Notes under the pieces: generated by a model
Seen by the model: the letters and a program-made list of their open reading frames with translations, nothing else
What the model was told of the DNA's origin: nothing
The model's database searches: none
Translations under genes and position numbers: made by a program
Source of the DNA: Psychromonas sp. MB-3u-54
GTDB lineage: Bacteria > Pseudomonadota > Gammaproteobacteria > Enterobacterales > Psychromonadaceae
Direction of reading: 5' to 3'
NCBI RefSeq assembly: GCF_002836415.1
Contig: NZ_PJBP01000118.1
Coordinates: 1 to 64,000 of the forward strand
Length of the DNA stretch: 64,000 nucleotides
Shown here: positions 1 to 9,019 of the stretch, piece by piece
How the letters are laid out: every line of letters starts with the position of its first letter
Position numbering within the stretch: position 1 is the first letter of the stretch

Positions 1-307
1 TGCGATGAAACTTAATGTGGGTGAACAGAATTTACCATTAACCTACAGCTTATTAAGCACTCAGAAACCTGGCCTGGTATTAAGTGTTCTGAAAAAGGCG
101 GAAGATGAAGATGGATTAATCATGGGTGTTTAGAATCCCTCTTAAACAGCAACTGCAGCGGGCTCCGTTGAGTTTACAACCCCGGTTACTGAGTGGGTTG
201 AAACCTTAATGGATGAAACGCTAAAAGCGGATGTAGCAGCACAAAAAGCACAGGATTTTGGCACATTAGCCCAGTGTCAGGCTAAAACATTCCGTGTTAA
301 ATTCTAA
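1..307 (+). pseudogene. 3' remnant of a GH38 alpha-mannosidase (mannosylglycerate hydrolase-like)
   Basis: The frame that contains the ATG at 5-7 reads a C-terminal segment resembling glycoside hydrolase family 38 enzymes (QKPGLVLSVLKKAED, then GLIMGV). It is broken by in-frame stops at 131-133 and 143-145 and resumes as a plausible tail to the TAA at 305-307. The upstream part lies outside the window, so this could be the end of a long decayed gene or of a gene truncated at the first stop. The following glycerate kinase fits a mannosylglycerate hydrolase (MngB-like), which releases mannose and glycerate. The family call rests on a short stretch and is moderate. Confidence 0.45.
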
Positions 308-362
308 GTAATACTCAAATTACAACTAAACCCCCTTTGTTGATAAGGGGCTAACAGGTGAA

Positions 363-1517
363 ATGATGAAAATTGTTATCGCACCCGATTCCTTTAAAGA
401 ATCGCTTTCAGCCATGGCTGTGGCAACTTGTATTGAAAAAGGTTTTTTGCAAATTTTCCCGAACAGTGACGTTATCAAGATTCCGCTTGCAGATGGCGGG
501 GAAGGGACTGTTGATGTTCTCGTTGATGCGCTAAACGGGGAAAGACAGCATCAGGATGTACAGGGGCCTATTTCAGGTAATGTTAATGCGGTCTGGGCTT
601 TGCTTCATGAAGGTCAGTCTAAAACGGCATTAATTGAAATAGCGGCGGCTTCCGGTCTTGATTTAATCACGCCGGAGCAACGTAATCCGCTGATCGCGAC
701 TAGCTTTGGTACGGGACAATCAATATTGCAGGCATTAGATTTAGGCGTTGAAAAAATTATTATTGGTTTAGGCGGCAGTGCAACCAATGATGGCGGCGCG
801 GGTATTTTACAAGCCCTTGGCGGTCAATTATTGGATGCACAGGGCAATCAACTGCCCGTTGGCGGCGCTGCGCTTGTTGATTTAGCGGCTATTGATCTAA
901 GCAATGTGGATAAACGTTGTGCAAAGATTGAATTTATCGTTGCCTGTGATGTATCAAATCCTTTAACCGGGGAGAATGGTGCAAGTCACGTTTTTGGCCC
1001 GCAAAAAGGGGCAACCCTGAGGATGGTTGAATTACTTGACCGTGCCTTAAGTCATTTTGCCGATATTGCTGCGCAGACGACCAATATCAAGCAGCACAAA
1101 AGTGCCGGATTCGGCGCTGCAGGCGGCGCACCATTAGGTTTATCTTTAGCCTTTAATGTTCAAATTCAAGCCGGTATCGACATGGTACTGGATATTTTAA
1201 AGGTGGATGATGCATTACAAGGTGCGGATTTAGTGATCACCGGTGAAGGTCAGATGGATAATCAGACACTTAACGGGAAAACACCCTTTGGTATTGCCAA
1301 GCGCGCACAGGCTCGAAATATTCCTGTGATTGCTATTGCCGGATCCTTAGGCTTCGAAGTAGAAGCGTTATATGACACCATCGGCAGTATATTTGGCACA
1401 GTTCGTTCTCCTCAGGCTTTAGCACAGGTATTAAGTGAAGCTGAAGGCAACTTAACGCGAACGGCAAGAAATATTGCAGCGACGTTAATGATGGGAAATC
1501 GCCTGCCGTTAAAGTAA
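363..1517 (+). CDS. Glycerate kinase (GarK/GlxK type)
   Basis: This 384-residue cytoplasmic enzyme belongs to glycerate kinase type 1, which phosphorylates D-glycerate with ATP, normally to 2-phosphoglycerate. The N-terminus (KIVIAPDSFKESLSA) and the early LADGGEGTVD motif are the family hallmarks. GLGGSATNDGGAGILQALGG near residue 140 and VITGEGQMDNQT near residue 290 are also classic, and the length equals the usual ~380 residues. The gene starts at tandem ATGs after an AACAGGTG-like ribosome site, 55 bp behind the decayed mannosidase tail. The pair probably formed a mannosylglycerate or glycerate utilisation operon. The kinase itself looks intact. Confidence 0.93.
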   Translation: MMKIVIAPDSFKESLSAMAVATCIEKGFLQIFPNSDVIKIPLADGGEGTVDVLVDALNGERQHQDVQGPISGNVNAVWALLHEGQSKTALIEIAAASGLDLITPEQRNPLIATSFGTGQSILQALDLGVEKIIIGLGGSATNDGGAGILQALGGQLLDAQGNQLPVGGAALVDLAAIDLSNVDKRCAKIEFIVACDVSNPLTGENGASHVFGPQKGATLRMVELLDRALSHFADIAAQTTNIKQHKSAGFGAAGGAPLGLSLAFNVQIQAGIDMVLDILKVDDALQGADLVITGEGQMDNQTLNGKTPFGIAKRAQARNIPVIAIAGSLGFEVEALYDTIGSIFGTVRSPQALAQVLSEAEGNLTRTARNIAATLMMGNRLPLK

Positions 1518-1593
1518 AGCGCTCACTGTGGCGATTAAGATGATAAGAAAAGGAAAAGCGGTTCAAGCATAAGTTTACTTAAATCCAAAAATT

Positions 1594-1628
1594 AAAAAAG
1601 AAATATTGAAAAACATCTCTTTTTTTGC
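1594..1628 (+). terminator. Weak terminator-like hairpin after glycerate kinase
   Basis: An 11-nt A-rich arm at 1594-1604 pairs, with one mismatch, with 1615-1625 and runs into a T-rich tract. The arms are almost purely A/T, so stability is low. The position, about 80 bp behind the glycerate kinase stop, fits a terminator. Confidence 0.35.
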
Positions 1629-2086
1629 TTTTAATTTTTTTAATAAAGCACAAAAATTCGGCATTGCAGGTTATATGAGGGCGCGTGTTTTTGTTTTAAT
1701 CCCGAAACAAGATGATGTCTAATATTCTGCTTATTAGGGCTGATATTTATGAGCCTTTACATTAAATTATAGCCCTTGCAATTAATGCCGGTCCGAAATT
1801 TTTGTTGGAGTTCCACCCTTGACGGCGTTTAAATGATGAGAAACCAAAACGCAGTTTCGCAGTTCGAGGGAGTCATGCTCTTTCAACAGCAAAATGGACG
1901 GGGAATCTGTAGCCGCATTGCTTTGGTTTTTAAAAAAAGATTGAATGTCCCGTCTTTTTTTCTATACGCAATGAAATTAATGCAAACAAACGCTCCATAT
2001 TTCTAGATTCTTTATTTTGGTAAGATACACTGCGCTTAATTCGTCAAGACACCCAATAATGAGGTGTTATAAAATAGGTATACTCA
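1629..2086. repeat. Gene-free stretch with repeat fragments
   Basis: No coding region was seen here. 1731-1795 is a diverged direct copy of 3487-3551. The block around 1806-1893 (core GGAGTTCCACCCTTGACGGC) recurs at 28158-28185 and, inverted, at 28507-28590. Both families also occur near transposase debris. A short hairpin (ACACC/GGTGT) precedes the gene at 2087. Confidence 0.6.
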
Positions 2087-2635
2087 ATGAGCTCAGCGTT
2101 AAAAGAACAAAAAAATACGATCTTACAATACTTAGATACAACACATTACATCGAGTCCAATGCACCAAAAGCAGAAGAGAAGCGAGAAGCTAAGTATAAG
2201 ATTGGTAAAGCATGCAACAAAGCAAGAGAGATCCTTTGTAGTGATGAAGCTTTTCTTGATTGGGTATGGTCAAACGTTATCGCTGAATGTTCAACGGATA
2301 TTGAAGATGTGACGCCTAATACGCTGATTTCTTGGCGTATGTTGCCTAAATTTGGCACATTAGAGCAATGTGAAATAGTGGGTTTCACGCATATTTCTAA
2401 GCTACTGCTGGATAAAAATGCAGCAATGAAAGCTGAAGTGTTAGCTATTATTGCGAACAATGATCCTGAAACGGCTAACAAATTAATCAAAACGGTACTT
2501 AAGCCGGCAATTGATTTCACGCCAATTGTTGCCAACAAAAAAAATCTGGCTGAGACCGTTGAAAAGGCTGATAAGTTATCCAAAGATGCACTAGTTGCTT
2601 TAGTTAAAGCAATGCATCAACAAATGACTAAGTAA
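2087..2635 (+). CDS. Orphan 182-aa protein of unknown function
   Basis: I do not recognise this family with certainty. The protein is Lys/Glu-rich, apparently soluble and mostly helical, with no signal peptide or membrane segment. An internal segment (KACNKAREILCSDEAFLDWV) resembles helical DUF3102-like phage or plasmid proteins, but that is only an impression. It stands alone between two copies of a diverged 65-bp repeat and just before a transposase pseudogene, so it may be cargo of a former mobile segment. The frame is uninterrupted, the start is a plain ATG, and codon use looks normal. Real gene likely; function open. Confidence 0.6.
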   Translation: MSSALKEQKNTILQYLDTTHYIESNAPKAEEKREAKYKIGKACNKAREILCSDEAFLDWVWSNVIAECSTDIEDVTPNTLISWRMLPKFGTLEQCEIVGFTHISKLLLDKNAAMKAEVLAIIANNDPETANKLIKTVLKPAIDFTPIVANKKNLAETVEKADKLSKDALVALVKAMHQQMTK

Positions 2636-2723
2636 TAAAGAGCTAAATAATTAAATTTTAGCCCGCAATATTTCGCAGTTAACAGGGCGTTAATACGTAT
2701 TGCAGAATTTTTTTCTAATTCTG

Positions 2724-3346
2724 TTTGCTGCGTATATCGCCCGTAAAGCGAATAAAGAAGACAATTGTTCCGGTCGATTCTATTGGCTGCCATCCATGGC
2801 GCTTACCCTTCGGGCCAGCTAAGGCTGTTCCAATATTTTCCCGAAATATTGGTGGGAGGGGCGCTATAAATCGCAGGCTTTATTAGATGAACATGGGTTA
2901 ATTACCTGCATGGCTTACGTTGATTTAAACCCGATACGCGCCCAAATGGCCAATAGCATAAACGCTCTGAATACACTTCTGCCCATGAGCGCATTCACGG
3001 TAATGCCAGTCAATACATGACTGAGGCGCCCGAAAATGGGCCCATTAAACCTTTGTATGGTTTTGTGGGCGCAAGGCATTCCTTTTTCACTGATTGATTA
3101 TATGAATTACTGGATTGGATGAGCGGAGTATTACGGAATGATAAGCGGAGTGCGGTATTAGGCACTCAACCTCAATTACTTGATGTATTAGGGATTGATG
3201 ATCAAACCTGGTGTGAATTAGCGAGTAGTTTTGGTGAAAATTATCAGGGTGCGTTGGGATCGTTAGAAGAATTAGCCTTTTACGCTGAACATACAGGTAA
3301 ATGTTGGATTGCTAAGAAAAATGTACTGCATCGATCTTTACATTAA
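2724..3346 (+). pseudogene. Broken RAYT (REP-associated tyrosine / Y1-like) transposase
   Basis: Conceptual translation gives the RAYT C-terminal landmarks in order: [53 protein letters not shown] and LRNDKRSAVLG. They are spread over all three frames. A 72-nt in-frame insert (2781-2852) holding a TAA at 2820-2822 separates GRF from WEGR, and at least two frameshifts follow near 2950 and 3070-3110. The open stretch 3119-3346 is only the C-terminal piece. The N-terminal HUH motif is missing. This is a dead element end; copies of its 3' flank recur in the window. Confidence 0.85.
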
Positions 3347-3662
3347 TCCCTTGATTTGAAAATATTTTAATGACAGCTTATGCATCTCTGCTCGTTGAGG
3401 GTCTTAAACACGCGTTAAATTCAGTCCATCGAACCATTTAACCTGCTTTTCAATGAAATTTTACTCCCTACCTTAATAAATACTACTTATCAGGGCTGAT
3501 ATTTATGAGTCTTTACGTTAAATTATAGCTATTCTAATTAATGGATGTCCGTAATTGATAATTGATATTTCCGCAATTGATATTCATAAAATGGTGGTTC
3601 AATAACATAGTCACATTGCAATGCTGGGTTCACGCATTGAACAACCGAAGGGATGAACTGCT
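3347..3662. repeat. Intergenic repeat copy between the transposase remnant and the oxidoreductase
   Basis: No gene was seen. 3334-3372 matches the left end of the dispersed repeat found at 19197 and 28687. 3487-3551 is a diverged copy of 1731-1795 (shared core AGGGCTGATATTTATGAG). The last ~60 bp probably carry the promoter of the next gene. Confidence 0.55.
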
Positions 3663-4772
3663 ATGAAAAGTCTTGTTTTGATTGGAGGGGGGCATGCGCA
3701 CATGATAACCCTGAGTAAATTAGAGACCTTTATATCTAAAGGCTATCGAGTAACCGTCATTCAACCTGCTGACTATCACTATTATAGTGGTATGGGACCT
3801 GGGATGCTGGGTGGTACATACGAGCCTGATGATATCCGTTTTGCGACTAAAAGACTGGTTGAAAGTAAGGGTGGCAGATTTGTTAAAGCACATGCCAGCC
3901 GAATCGATCCCGAAAAACGAATTGTGTATCTGCAGGAAAGTGATGAGGAGATTAAATATGATCTTCTCTCTTGTAATGCGGGTTCTTATGTCCCTAAAAA
4001 TATGGTTGAAGGGGATAGTCATAACGTTTTTACGGCGAAACCTATTGAAGAACTAAACCTAGCCAAAGAGACCATTCTTAGGAAGTTAAGGGATGGCCCT
4101 ATTTCAATCGCTGTTCTTGGCGGGGGACCTGCTGCCGTTGAAATCGCCGGGAATATTCATCAATTATGTAAAGAAAAAGCATTACACCAAGCGCATATAC
4201 GGCTTTTCAGTGGAACTGGGCTAATGTCCAAGGTATCCCCTAGAGTACGAAAGCTTGTCCGTAAATTGCTGGTCCGTAAAGGGATTGAAATAATAGAAAA
4301 AGGGTATGTTGAAAAAGTAGCTAATGGCAAGATTACTGTAGCAAATGATACTAGCTATACGGCTGATATTATCTTTCCGGCGCTAGGTGTTAAGCCGTCG
4401 AAAATTTTTTCTCAATCGGGCCTGGATACGGGTCCTGAGGGCGGTTTAAAAGTGAATTCATTTTTACAATCGACCAGCCACACCAATATTTTTGGTGGGG
4501 GGGATTGTATCTATTATGCGGATCACCCACTTAATAAGGTAGGTGTTTATGCAGTGCGTCAAAATGTAGTGTTATATAATAATTTAATGGCAGCGCTGGA
4601 GGGAAAGCCGTTAGAAAAATTTTCGCCCGGGGGAGATTACCTGTTGATTTATAATCTCGGAGATGGGGAGGGAGTGTTCTCCAAATCGTTCCTTACATTC
4701 TCAGGTAAAATTGCTTTTATTATTAAAGATCACATCGATAGAAAATTTATAAAACTATTCCAAGTTTTGTAA
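3663..4772 (+). CDS. FAD-dependent pyridine nucleotide-disulfide oxidoreductase (SelD-associated/NDH-2-like family)
   Basis: This 369-residue flavoprotein has an N-terminal Rossmann motif GGGHAH at residues 8-13, a second nucleotide-binding motif (VLGGGPAAVEIAG) near residue 153, and the C-terminal FAD motif IFGGGDC near 278. The GGGHAH start is typical of the NADH dehydrogenase-like domain that is fused to, or sits next to, selenophosphate synthetase in some bacteria. No selD is seen here. It probably transfers electrons from NAD(P)H to an unknown acceptor. The redox-active CxxC of disulfide reductases is absent, which fits the NDH-2-like branch. It may be cotranscribed with the small gene at 4831. 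Confidence 0.8.
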   Translation: MKSLVLIGGGHAHMITLSKLETFISKGYRVTVIQPADYHYYSGMGPGMLGGTYEPDDIRFATKRLVESKGGRFVKAHASRIDPEKRIVYLQESDEEIKYDLLSCNAGSYVPKNMVEGDSHNVFTAKPIEELNLAKETILRKLRDGPISIAVLGGGPAAVEIAGNIHQLCKEKALHQAHIRLFSGTGLMSKVSPRVRKLVRKLLVRKGIEIIEKGYVEKVANGKITVANDTSYTADIIFPALGVKPSKIFSQSGLDTGPEGGLKVNSFLQSTSHTNIFGGGDCIYYADHPLNKVGVYAVRQNVVLYNNLMAALEGKPLEKFSPGGDYLLIYNLGDGEGVFSKSFLTFSGKIAFIIKDHIDRKFIKLFQVL

Positions 4773-4830
4773 TGAGTTAACAGCTTATTATTCGGTATAT
4801 GATAAAAATCAAATAAGTGAAATAAGAGCC

Positions 4831-5184
4831 ATGAAAAAAGTCAGTTTTATAAATATTGAAGACGAGGGTATAGACTTAATATTATCATTTGCAGTCTCTG
4901 ATTCAGAGCTATTCTCGATAGAAAGTCTGATCCTGATGAGGACGCCAATATATGAGCCTCTATTGGATGATCATGAGCGAGGCGTTGCCGTTTCATTCAA
5001 AAATCATGAACAAAGCTCTCTTCTAAAAAGTGTGGCGCTAGGAACTGATATTGTTGAAATTACTGATCAAAAAAATAAATATATTATGGATATGAAGCGT
5101 GTAGACAAAGAGGAGTTAAATGCATTAGAAGAAATATTGAAGAAAATGAATTTTGATAATCGATTTACTATAGTCCGCATCTAA
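4831..5184 (+). CDS. Hypothetical 117-aa protein
   Basis: I do not recognise this small acidic protein. It has no signal peptide or transmembrane stretch and looks like a compact alpha/beta protein ending in a charged helix (KEELNALEEILKKM). It begins 58 bp after the flavoprotein stop, behind a purine-rich AAATAAGAG site, so it is probably the second gene of that unit. An imperfect GTTAGCC/GGCTTAAC inverted repeat lies just after its stop (5189-5218) and may serve as a terminator. The function cannot be inferred. Confidence 0.6.
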   Translation: MKKVSFINIEDEGIDLILSFAVSDSELFSIESLILMRTPIYEPLLDDHERGVAVSFKNHEQSSLLKSVALGTDIVEITDQKNKYIMDMKRVDKEELNALEEILKKMNFDNRFTIVRI

Positions 5185-5330
5185 TAAGTTAGCCTCTTAG
5201 GCGCACAAAGCGGCTTAACAGTAAATTGATGTCAATTAACTGCAATGCTGGAACGATTTCGGCCCAAGCGCCTTAACTTTTTATTTTCTAATATCTATTT
5301 TCTCAGCTGACAGTTGTTATCACTATAATA

Positions 5331-5882
5331 TTAACGGATGTTAGCAAGAAGGCGGTTCCGTAACTCGCCTAAACGACAAGCGGCCAAGCGTGTGGCCAGG
5401 CTCTCAAGGGTATTGGAGACTTTGGCCAATCTGCGGTTTTGCAGGCTGGCCAGATTAATCCAGGCAGGAGGCATTCGGTCGATCCTTCCTGCCATACCGC
5501 CCGCATCGTCATTGGCCAGATAGACTATTTCACCAATCCCGGCCAGCAGTAACCGAGTGAGACACATCGGGCATGGTTCAAGAGAGACCATCATAGTTAA
5601 CCCGCTGCGATCACCATATTTGGGATATTGTAATTCAAAACGGTCAATAACCAACATTTCGGCATGCCTTGCCGAGTGAAACCCCTTGAGGAATATTTCG
5701 TTACCCGCTTCAATGAGAATATTATCAGTTTTATCGACCAGGATAGCTCCCACCCCATAACAACCGTTTTCCAGAGACACACAGGCGATTTCGCAACATC
5801 TTTTTCCTAGAGATTCTTCGGGGAAATTTCTGTCTATTCGATGGGATAGCAACGCTTTTTTTAATTCTGTCAGATCGTCCAT
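5331..5882 (-). CDS. Nucleoside/nucleotide deaminase of the cytidine deaminase superfamily
   Basis: This 183-residue protein carries both zinc signatures of the deaminase superfamily: HAE at residues 73-75 and PCPMC at 103-107 (the latter preceded by SLE). Glu75 would be the proton shuttle, and His73, Cys104 and Cys107 the zinc ligands. The spacing and the VSLEPCPMC context recall TadA/guanine deaminase-like enzymes. The substrate (tRNA adenosine, guanine, cytosine) cannot be decided by eye, and an unusually long C-terminal tail (MPPAWINLASLQ onwards) argues against plain TadA. It is transcribed alone on the minus strand, convergent with the 4831 gene. Confidence 0.8.
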   Translation of the reverse strand: MDDLTELKKALLSHRIDRNFPEESLGKRCCEIACVSLENGCYGVGAILVDKTDNILIEAGNEIFLKGFHSARHAEMLVIDRFELQYPKYGDRSGLTMMVSLEPCPMCLTRLLLAGIGEIVYLANDDAGGMAGRIDRMPPAWINLASLQNRRLAKVSNTLESLATRLAACRLGELRNRLLANIR

Positions 5883-6008
5883 AAAGTGATTAAGCCTCTA
5901 AATTGCTGCAAATGTAAATCTACAAAGGTTTTGACGGATAATTAGACAGATTGGATATCGAGTATTATTTAAATGTAAAATGGGACAACGGTTTCTATAA
6001 TTGAATAC

Positions 6009-6122
6009 TTATCGTGTTGAAATTTTAGAATTAGCATCTCTAGCTAACGAGATTGCTGTATTGATCATTACTTCACCGGATTCAGATAAATCAACAACGA
6101 CTAATATAGGCTTATAGTTCAT
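6009..6122 (-). pseudogene. N-terminal stub of a universal stress protein (UspA)
   Basis: A 37-codon minus-strand frame starts with MNYKPILVVVDLSESGEV and continues ISLARDANSKIS, the first beta strand and helix of UspA-family proteins (normally ~140 residues). It then stops. A GGAGG-type site precedes the ATG. The rest of the domain, including the ATP-binding loop, is absent, so this is a deletion remnant. Confidence 0.7.
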
Positions 6123-6829
6123 TGCCTTCCTCCGATTGGCTCTACCATTATTAATGGGTTTAAAATAAGTTTAGCACCAATAGCAACTCTTTCGGTTTTA
6201 ATGGTCAAGTAAATCTGCCCACTGTTTTATGTTTTGTAAGGGGTTATGGGTGCGTTTGCGAATTAGTTTTCTATGGCTAAAAGGGGCACAAACTGCCTGA
6301 GAGCTTTTGCACTATTTATCTGTCGATATCACCCCATTTACGCTCGCTTTATCCCAAAATCAAAGTTCCTAGCCTGCAAAGCCGATTTAAATTTTTATGT
6401 GCGACTGAACCATTTCGCTAAGGTGTTTTCGTCCCCATAATGGGTTTCAAACCTACAAATTTGTAACCAACTAAAAGGCAAGACGCGACTCCAATAGCAT
6501 TGAGATTTCAGAGAATATCGATGCTTAGATAATGGGTCAGACTCCTAACCGGTCTCTGGCAACCATGCCACCACAGCGGTCATTTAAGCTATTCATGCAA
6601 AAATCTCATAGATCAATGAAATAAAATCAATTTTATTTATGTAACGTTCCAAGTATAAAACACTCTCAGCTCTTAACTTTAGACAGTATTACAGTTGATT
6701 CTTGACTAGGCGATGAGGCACAAATAAAAAACACTGTGATGATTACAGACTGAAAAATCAGAAAATTAAATTAATAAAACCATAAAGAGCAAAGAATTTC
6801 AGGTTTTATTACAGCAAATTGGATACCAG
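6123..6829. other. 700-bp gene-free stretch before mesX
   Basis: No ORF or RNA gene was recognised. 6251-6300 carries one copy of a dispersed hairpin-type repeat (core CTATGGCTAAAAGGGGCAC) that recurs at 11246, 26275, 27997 and 30436. The last ~150 bp are AT-rich and must hold the mesX promoter. No MetJ-type AGACGTCT box and no clear MetR box (TGAA-N5-TTCA) was found. Confidence 0.5.
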
Positions 6830-7813
6830 ATGATCATGAATAAAGATTTTACATTTACTATTAAGAACACTCGTTTCGATAAAAACTATCATCCTACAGA
6901 CGGTACACGTCTTACGACCAACTTTGCTAATTTAGCCAGAGGAGAGAGCCGTCAACAGAACTTGAGCAACGCGTTAAAAATGATCGACAATAGCTTTAAT
7001 GCCTTAGCGTATTGGGATAACCCAAAAGGCGAACGTTATTCTGTCGAGCTTGAAATCATTTCTGTTGATCTGGATATTGAAGGCAGTGGCGACACCTTTC
7101 CATCCATTGAAGTATTGAAAACAAATATTGTTGATCATCAAACCAACGAGCGCATTGAAGGCATTGTCGGGAATAACTTCTCTTCTTATGTACGAGATTA
7201 TGATTTTAATGTGTTGTTGCCTGATCATAATAAAGGTCAAAGCAACTTCAGCCTTCCAGATGATTTTGGGGATCTACATGGAAAAATGTTTAAACATTTC
7301 GTGAACTCAGATACTTATAAACAACACTTTAATAAGTCACCGGTTATCTGCCTGAGTGTTTCGGGTAACAAGACCTATCAGAGAACGGGAAATCAACATC
7401 CTTTATTAGGTTTTGAATATCAACCTAATGAATCCTCTTTGACTGAGCAATATTTTAAAAAAATGGGCTTACAGGTTCGTTATTTTATGCCGCTTAATAG
7501 TGTTGCGCCTTTGGCTTTCTTTTTCTTTGGCGATTTACTTAATGATTACAGTAATCTTGAGCTGATCAGCACCATCAGCACGATGGAAACGTTTCAAAAG
7601 ATTTACCGGCCTGAAATTTATAATGCGAATGCAGTTGCAGGAAATACCTATCAACCAAATTTGAACAACCAAGATCATTCATTAACTCAAATTGTTTATG
7701 ACCGAGAAGAGCGCAGTAAGTTGTCTATTGAGCAGGGCAAATTTACTGAGGAGCACTTTATCAAACCGTATCAAACAGTGCTTGAGCAGTGGTCTGCTAA
7801 TAACACGCTTTAA
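6830..7813 (+). CDS. mesX: MesX, DUF1852 partner protein of methionine synthase MesD
   Basis: This 327-residue protein matches the DUF1852 family through and through. It has the N-terminal FTIKNTRFD..YHPTDGTRLTTNFANLARGE, then NPKGERYSVELEIISVDLDI, EGIVGNNFSSYVRDYDF and SVAPLAFFFFGD. DUF1852 (MesX) is known to be needed for the activity of the folate-independent methionine synthase MesD and is often proposed to be an oxygenase-like partner. The gene lies 28 bp upstream of mesD on the same strand, the standard arrangement. The ATG at 6830 has a GGAT ribosome site at good spacing; ATG 6836 is the alternative. No signal peptide is seen, so it is probably cytoplasmic. Confidence 0.9.
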   Translation: MIMNKDFTFTIKNTRFDKNYHPTDGTRLTTNFANLARGESRQQNLSNALKMIDNSFNALAYWDNPKGERYSVELEIISVDLDIEGSGDTFPSIEVLKTNIVDHQTNERIEGIVGNNFSSYVRDYDFNVLLPDHNKGQSNFSLPDDFGDLHGKMFKHFVNSDTYKQHFNKSPVICLSVSGNKTYQRTGNQHPLLGFEYQPNESSLTEQYFKKMGLQVRYFMPLNSVAPLAFFFFGDLLNDYSNLELISTISTMETFQKIYRPEIYNANAVAGNTYQPNLNNQDHSLTQIVYDREERSKLSIEQGKFTEEHFIKPYQTVLEQWSANNTL

Positions 7814-7841
7814 TTCATCCAAAGGTACAAGAGCATTTATT

Positions 7842-8885
7842 ATGAAAACACTTATTCAGAAAAAACTATTACCTACATCAACAGCAGGCAGTTTGCCTAA
7901 GCCTTCTTGGCTTGCACAACCAGAAGCGCTATGGTCACCTTGGAAATTGCAGGGTGAAGAATTAATTGACGGCAAACACGACGCGTTACGTCTGTCATTG
8001 CATGAACAACAACAAGCCGGAATTGATATTGTGAGTGATGGCGAGCAAACGCGCCAACATTTTGTGACTACCTTTATTGAGCACTTAACCGGCGTTGACT
8101 TTGAAAATCGTAAAACCGTTAAAATTCGTGATCGTTATGATGCGAGTGTACCGACGGTGGTTGGCGCTCTTTCTCGCCCTAAGTCCATTTTTGTTGAAGA
8201 TGCTAAGCTTTTACGTCAGCAAACCGATAAACCAATTAAATGGGCTCTGCCAGGTCCCATGACAATGGTAGATACACTTTATGATGATCATTATAAAAGT
8301 CGCGAAAAGCTCGCTTGGGAATTTGCCAAAATCCTTAATCAAGAAGCCAAAGAGTTAGAAGCTGCGGGTGTTGATATTATTCAATTTGATGAGCCTGCAT
8401 TTAATGTGTTTTTTGATGAGGTTAATGATTGGGGGATTGCTTGTTTAGAGAGAGCAATTGAAGGGCTTAATTGTGAAACGGCTGTACATATTTGCTATGG
8501 CTATGGCATCAAAGCCAATACAGATTGGAAAAAGACCTTGGGATCTGAATGGCGACAATATGAACAAGCTTTTCCCAAACTGCAAAAATCTAATATCGAT
8601 ATTATCTCGCTAGAATGTCATAACTCTAGTGTTCCCATTGAGCTACTCGAACTTATTCGAGGTAAAAAAGTGATGGTAGGTGCCATTGATGTTGCAACCA
8701 ATAACATTGAAACACCAGAGGAAGTCGCCAATACCCTACGAAAAGCACTCAAATACGTAGATGCCGACAAGCTCTATCCTTGTACCAACTGTGGCATGGC
8801 CCCTTTATCTCGTGATGTAGCGAGAGGGAAACTACATGCTTTAAGTGCAGGTGCCGAAATAATCCGAAAAGAACTCTCGGCCTAG
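7842..8885 (+). CDS. mesD: MesD, folate-independent methionine synthase (MetE C-terminal-like)
   Basis: This is a 347-residue homologue of only the C-terminal catalytic barrel of cobalamin-independent methionine synthase. Zinc and substrate motifs are visible: IQFDEPAF mid-protein, VHICYGYG, SLECHNS and the C-terminal YPCTNCGMAPLSRDVARGKL. It lacks the N-terminal folate-binding half of MetE. MesD-type enzymes work together with MesX (DUF1852), which is the gene just upstream. An upstream in-frame extension to 7692 overlaps mesX in another frame; the ATG at 7842 directly opens the family start (KTLIQKKLLPTSTAGSLPKP). It would convert homocysteine to methionine in the cytoplasm using an unidentified methyl donor. 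Confidence 0.9.
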   Translation: MKTLIQKKLLPTSTAGSLPKPSWLAQPEALWSPWKLQGEELIDGKHDALRLSLHEQQQAGIDIVSDGEQTRQHFVTTFIEHLTGVDFENRKTVKIRDRYDASVPTVVGALSRPKSIFVEDAKLLRQQTDKPIKWALPGPMTMVDTLYDDHYKSREKLAWEFAKILNQEAKELEAAGVDIIQFDEPAFNVFFDEVNDWGIACLERAIEGLNCETAVHICYGYGIKANTDWKKTLGSEWRQYEQAFPKLQKSNIDIISLECHNSSVPIELLELIRGKKVMVGAIDVATNNIETPEEVANTLRKALKYVDADKLYPCTNCGMAPLSRDVARGKLHALSAGAEIIRKELSA

Positions 8886-9019
8886 TACCAATACAATATG
8901 TATAACAGGGCTACTTTTTTGTGTTTGATGCATTGTCAAACTGGTAGCTCTTTACTAAAGGTTGAAAATAGTGAAGAGCATACCCTTTATTGTTTAACAA
9001 AAATTAACAGAGACAAAGC

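Noticed and set aside
3119-3346. Independent 75-aa gene
   Set aside because: It is the C-terminal piece of the RAYT transposase (DKRSAVLG..LGID), continuous in homology with the remnants upstream.
5185-5220. attC site after the 4831 gene (GCTTAAC present)
   Set aside because: The opposite core (GTTAGCC) violates GTTRRRY and orientation and spacing do not fit; more likely a weak hairpin.
6123-6829. Riboswitch upstream of mesX
   Set aside because: I looked for SAM- or cobalamin-type conserved boxes and saw none; no stable multi-stem leader could be traced by eye.
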